From Candidatus Hydrothermarchaeota archaeon (lineage in GTDB: Archaea; Hydrothermarchaeota; Hydrothermarchaeia; Hydrothermarchaeales; WAQR01): a DNA stretch of 8,138 nucleotides. Under the pieces are notes generated by a model, which worked only from the letters and a program-made list of their open reading frames with translations, made no database searches and was not told where the DNA came from. Positions within the stretch are counted from its first letter, which is position 1. Every line of letters starts with the position of its first letter. Made by a program: the position numbers and the translations under genes. This document shows positions 5,436 to 8,138 of this stretch, one piece after another. Location of the stretch: NCBI GenBank assembly GCA_015520145.1, contig WAQR01000066.1:1-8138 (forward strand). The letters are read 5' to 3'.

Positions 5436-7185
5436 AATAAAAAATTTTCATAATCCCTTAACAGAAGGAGAAGAGAAACTTGCTCGCTTTTTAGATGATA
5501 CACTTCCAGAAGAATGGGAGATTTTTGTAGAACCCTATCTAAATGGGAGCCGCCCAGATATAGTTGTTTTTAATCCACAAGTAGGAGTCATGATTTATGA
5601 GGTAAAGGATTGGGATTTAAATTCTTACATCTTTAAGGATAAACGATTATTTGAGAAAAGTGGTTCTTATCCGATCAAAGATCCGAGAAAACAAGTGGAT
5701 CATTATAGAAAGAAGATAATTGAGCAACTTGTTCCACCCCTTGGTGAAGAGATTGATAGAAATAAGCTTGCATTTGGACTCATAAAAACAGGTATTTATT
5801 TTCATAAGGTGTCTGGTGAAGATGCAAGAGAGTTTTTTAATAATCCTGCCCACCCAGTAATCATCGGATATGATGATTTACATGATTCTAATTTAGAAGA
5901 CATATTGCCCTACTATGCAATTTCAAAAGGGAAATATATGCGAGAGGAGTGGGCTAAAGAAATAAAATGGTGGTTAGCTCCGCCGCGTCATCTTAAAGAA
6001 CAAATACGAGATTTTGAACTTACTACCAAGCAAAAAGAACATGCAGAACCTCGACCTGGCCATTTTCGTCTTAGAGGCGTTGTAGGAAGTGGCAAGACGT
6101 TGATCGTTGCTTATCGAGCTGCGAAGTTAGCTTCACAAGGTTTTAATGTTCTTGTTATTACTTACAATATTACACTTTGTCATTATATTAGAGATATGAT
6201 TGCACGGGCACCATTTGAATTTGAATGGTCAAAGATAAGGTTTGATTATTTTCATGGATTTTGTAACGATGTCTTAAATGAATTGGGTGTCCCTCCACCA
6301 AAAAAAACTTATTTTAAAGATATTGCTCGAAGGGTTAAATATGCACTTGAAACGGCGACAAAAAGAGGGAAAAACATAGAATATCTAAAATTTGATGCGA
6401 TATTGATCGATGAAGGTCAGGATTATAAATGGGAATGGTATAATTGCTTGTGTCAATTTTTAACAGAAAGAGATGAATTGTTTTTAGTTTGCGACAAGAA
6501 ACAAAACATCTATGAACGGGATTTGGGCTGGATAGATGGTAAGATGAGAAATGTTAAGTTTCGTGGCCCATGGAGAGAATTAAAAACAGTATGTCGTTTA
6601 CCTAAGAAAATAGGTGATGCTGCTAATAGGTTTAGCATCATGTTTAAACTTGACCAATCTGTAGAAGTTGAAAAATATGTGCAATTGAAACTTTCTGAAA
6701 GGCCACCAAACCCTCATCTTGTCTGGAAAAATATTCAGAGAGACGAGTGGTTAGACCATATCAAAAATGCGTATGAACAAATAAAATCAGCGCAATTAAA
6801 ATCTGGTGAAGGTCATCCATCTGATATTGTCATCCTTCTACCACGTAAAAGCATGGGGATGGAGGCGGTTGAGTATTTTGAAAAACAGGGTATTGAAGTG
6901 AATCATGTTTTTGAAGATGAAATGGAGAGTAAATATCATCGTCATAAAAAAGCATTTTGGATTGGAGATAGTCGTTTAAAGATGAGTACCATTCATAGTT
7001 TTAAGGGATGGGAAGCAGTCCATGTTATTTTGTTAATACCTGATAAATGGAGGAGCGGGGAAAATCTGGATGCCCTTGTTTACACTGCAATGACAAGAAC
7101 CCGTGAAAATTTAATAGTATTGAATTGCAATGAAAAATATGTGGAATATGGTAGAAGTTTACCAAGTGAATGGGATATGCAATAA
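5404..7185 (+). CDS. NERD nuclease-domain / UvrD-like superfamily 1 helicase fusion protein
   Basis: Predicted cytosolic protein of 593 residues joining a nuclease-related domain to a DNA helicase. NERD domain, about 19-120: GEEKLARFL, then RPDIVVFNP and YEVKDW, giving a D52...E66-x-K68 arrangement like the active site of PD-(D/E)XK nucleases. Helicase motifs follow: Q-motif Gln210; Walker A GVVGSGKT (225-232); Walker B LIDEGQD (334-340); motif III VCDKKQNIY (362-370); an Arg in the CRLPKK block (398); motif V-like STIHSFKGWEA (528-538); motif VI YTAMTRTREN (560-569). All key residues are present, so it is probably an active ATPase and translocase. The start is fixed by an in-frame TGA at 5392-5394; a weak AAGG precedes the ATG. 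Codon use is strongly A/T-ending, unlike the chaperone genes, which suggests transfer. The fusion type is known; in isolated accessory loci a defence or DNA-processing role is plausible but not shown. A partial nuclease-like gene follows on the same strand. Confidence 0.9.
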   Translation: MKNRLYPTWDEIKNFHNPLTEGEEKLARFLDDTLPEEWEIFVEPYLNGSRPDIVVFNPQVGVMIYEVKDWDLNSYIFKDKRLFEKSGSYPIKDPRKQVDHYRKKIIEQLVPPLGEEIDRNKLAFGLIKTGIYFHKVSGEDAREFFNNPAHPVIIGYDDLHDSNLEDILPYYAISKGKYMREEWAKEIKWWLAPPRHLKEQIRDFELTTKQKEHAEPRPGHFRLRGVVGSGKTLIVAYRAAKLASQGFNVLVITYNITLCHYIRDMIARAPFEFEWSKIRFDYFHGFCNDVLNELGVPPPKKTYFKDIARRVKYALETATKRGKNIEYLKFDAILIDEGQDYKWEWYNCLCQFLTERDELFLVCDKKQNIYERDLGWIDGKMRNVKFRGPWRELKTVCRLPKKIGDAANRFSIMFKLDQSVEVEKYVQLKLSERPPNPHLVWKNIQRDEWLDHIKNAYEQIKSAQLKSGEGHPSDIVILLPRKSMGMEAVEYFEKQGIEVNHVFEDEMESKYHRHKKAFWIGDSRLKMSTIHSFKGWEAVHVILLIPDKWRSGENLDALVYTAMTRTRENLIVLNCNEKYVEYGRSLPSEWDMQ

Positions 7186-7252
7186 AAACAAAATAACCGC
7201 ATAAAAACACATTAGATAGTACCGCATGAAAGGTTAGTATCCTTATGTCGCT

Positions 7253-7286
7253 CACCCAACCCGTTGCTTCTTTCAGGGTGTTTTTT
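7253..7286 (+). terminator. Possible terminator hairpin with T tract after the helicase gene
   Basis: CACCC (7253-7257) can pair with GGGTG (7276-7280), and six T residues follow directly. The stem is only 5 base pairs with an 18-base loop, so it is weak as a hairpin. Archaeal termination relies mainly on T tracts, so the T run itself may be enough. It overlaps the TATA-like element of the next gene. Confidence 0.3.
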
Positions 7287-7290
7287 ATAC
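7282..7290 (+). promoter_or_regulatory. Candidate TATA box of the partial nuclease gene
   Basis: TTTTTATAC lies about 55 bases before the ATG at 7343. A start about 25 bases downstream (near 7312) would leave a leader of roughly 30 bases containing the Shine-Dalgarno site. This suggests the gene can be transcribed separately from the helicase gene, although readthrough is also possible. Confidence 0.35.
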
Positions 7291-7331
7291 TGGAAACATA
7301 AAGATAAATGAGATGACGTGCAAAAATATCT

Positions 7332-7336
7332 GGAGG
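7332..7336 (+). promoter_or_regulatory. Ribosome binding site of the partial nuclease gene
   Basis: GGAGG lies 6 bases before the ATG at 7343, a near-ideal spacing. It is stronger than the site before the helicase gene and decides the start of this reading frame. Confidence 0.75.
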
Positions 7337-7342
7337 ATTATT

Positions 7343-8138
7343 ATGGAAATTAAATCGATAGACGATGTGGAAAAATTACTGAATAAATGGACGTCTGAAA
7401 AAAATGTATCCCTAGAATTCTACAAAGTCATCCAATCAGTAGACATTCTTATCCAAGAAACAAAGAAAAATGGAGAAATAGATCCATATAAAGGAATAGA
7501 GGGGTGTCTGTTTTATAACTTTGGTACTTTCTTCCATATTATCGACCCATCAATGGGAATTTATGTAATGACCGCATTTTACAATCGATGTTTAGAATTA
7601 CAACAGGAAAATAAGAAAAGAATTCAAAAAGAATTGATATTGCATTGGATTGGACGGCATTATCATCAACTTGGTGACTTAGAATCTGGATTTAAATTCT
7701 ATTTGCTGTCGTTTATTGAGGAAATTATTTCAAAAAATAGGCATGGAACTGAGATAGAGTCTGATAAATTAATCGGATCTGCTTCAAAAGATTTAATATT
7801 GTTATATTTCAAAGTCCCAAAAGAGATTTTACAAAATATTCAACAAGAAGTAATTAAAATATTAAATAAAAAGAAAGTTAATGACTTCTATCCCGATGTA
7901 ATTTTGACAGAACTACAAGCTTCAAAAGTTCACATCCCTCGGTATATGGATTGTAAGCTGTATCATCCAAATTTACCATATTTGAAGGAACTATTTGATG
8001 AAATAAAGGATTCAAATGATGCAAAAAAATGGGAAAAATTTGCAGCAACTCTATTTTCAGCAATCGAGGGTTTTGAAATCCTTTCAGATGTCTGGGTTGG
8101 AAAGAGATCATATCAATTTGACTTAGTAATAAGGAACA
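7343..8138 (+). CDS. TPR-like protein with probable C-terminal restriction-endonuclease-like domain, partial
   Basis: An open frame of 265 residues continues beyond the window end; the 3' part is missing. I do not recognise a named family. Residues 1-225 look mainly helical. Segments such as YNFGTFFHIIDPSMGIYVMT (58-77) and WIGRHYHQLGDLESGFKFYL (102-121) have the spacing of aromatic, Gly and Ala-type residues seen in TPR-like helical repeats. From about 228 the pattern changes to KKWEKFAATLF, then IEGFEILSD, then a short turn and SYQFDLVIRN. This resembles the opening of Mrr-like PD-(D/E)XK endonuclease domains: a helix with a conserved Glu (231) and a strand ending at the catalytic Asp (260). 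The ExK half of the site would lie just past the window. The start is supported by GGAGG at 7332-7336. Composition is AT-rich like the helicase gene. The nuclease assignment is inference from about 38 residues. Confidence 0.7.
   Translation, partial: MEIKSIDDVEKLLNKWTSEKNVSLEFYKVIQSVDILIQETKKNGEIDPYKGIEGCLFYNFGTFFHIIDPSMGIYVMTAFYNRCLELQQENKKRIQKELILHWIGRHYHQLGDLESGFKFYLLSFIEEIISKNRHGTEIESDKLIGSASKDLILLYFKVPKEILQNIQQEVIKILNKKKVNDFYPDVILTELQASKVHIPRYMDCKLYHPNLPYLKELFDEIKDSNDAKKWEKFAATLFSAIEGFEILSDVWVGKRSYQFDLVIRN

Larger units (their letters stand above)
7186..7342. other. Intergenic region between the helicase and partial nuclease genes
   Basis: 157 AT-rich bases with no ORF of note. It contains two copies of ACCGCAT followed by R-AAA (7196-7206 and 7221-7231, 25 bases apart), and AAAGGTTAG at 7229-7237, which also occurs at 5262-5270 upstream of the helicase gene. 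A hairpin with a T tract spans 7253-7286, a TATA-like element lies at 7282-7290, and a good Shine-Dalgarno site is at 7332-7336. No tRNA fold is apparent. Confidence 0.6.

Noticed and set aside
7186..7342. CRISPR fragment or tRNA attachment site in the gap
   Set aside because: Only a 7-to-11-base repeat pair is present, without regular repeat-spacer units, and no cloverleaf can be drawn.
7878..8111. Minus-strand open frame of 77 codons at the window end
   Set aside because: It overlaps the longer plus-strand partial gene, which has a good ribosome binding site and a recognisable domain pattern.

Overview
The window looks archaeal. Three of its genes carry archaeal-type signatures: a group II chaperonin (thermosome), a DnaK that lacks the extra segment found in the ATPase domain of proteobacterial DnaK, and Shine-Dalgarno sites of the GGAGGTGA type. 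A euryarchaeal lineage with a bacterial-type Hsp70 system (methanogens and relatives) fits best, but I cannot name a genus.

Positions 1-5182 hold a heat-shock/chaperone cluster, all on the minus strand and read in the order grpE, dnaK, dnaJ, ths. The gaps are 5, 6 and 30 bases, with a Shine-Dalgarno site overlapping the grpE stop, so this is very probably one operon. GrpE, DnaK and DnaJ form the Hsp70 cycle (nucleotide exchange, ATP-driven substrate clamp, J-protein co-chaperone). The thermosome subunit, cut by the window start after 505 residues, is the folding chamber. DnaK starts at TTG.

Positions 5183-5403 are an AT-rich divergent intergenic region with candidate promoters in both directions, an imperfect inverted repeat and a 27-codon small ORF that overlaps the next gene's start.

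Positions 5404-8138 are much richer in A+T by eye and use mostly A/T-ending codons, so they look like an accessory segment placed beside the conserved operon. Both genes read on the plus strand. The first is a complete 593-residue fusion of an N-terminal NERD nuclease-like domain to a UvrD-type superfamily 1 helicase. The second is a partial gene cut by the window end: a helical, TPR-like N-terminal region followed by the beginning of what looks like a PD-(D/E)XK restriction-endonuclease-like domain. Two adjacent nuclease-type genes in an AT-rich island suggest a DNA-targeting defence or mobile-element module. This is inference, and the decisive part of the second gene lies outside the window.

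The 157-base gap between the two accessory genes holds a short direct repeat, a weak hairpin followed by a T tract, and a TATA-like element before the partial nuclease gene. I found no tRNA, rRNA, CRISPR array, insertion sequence or transposase.
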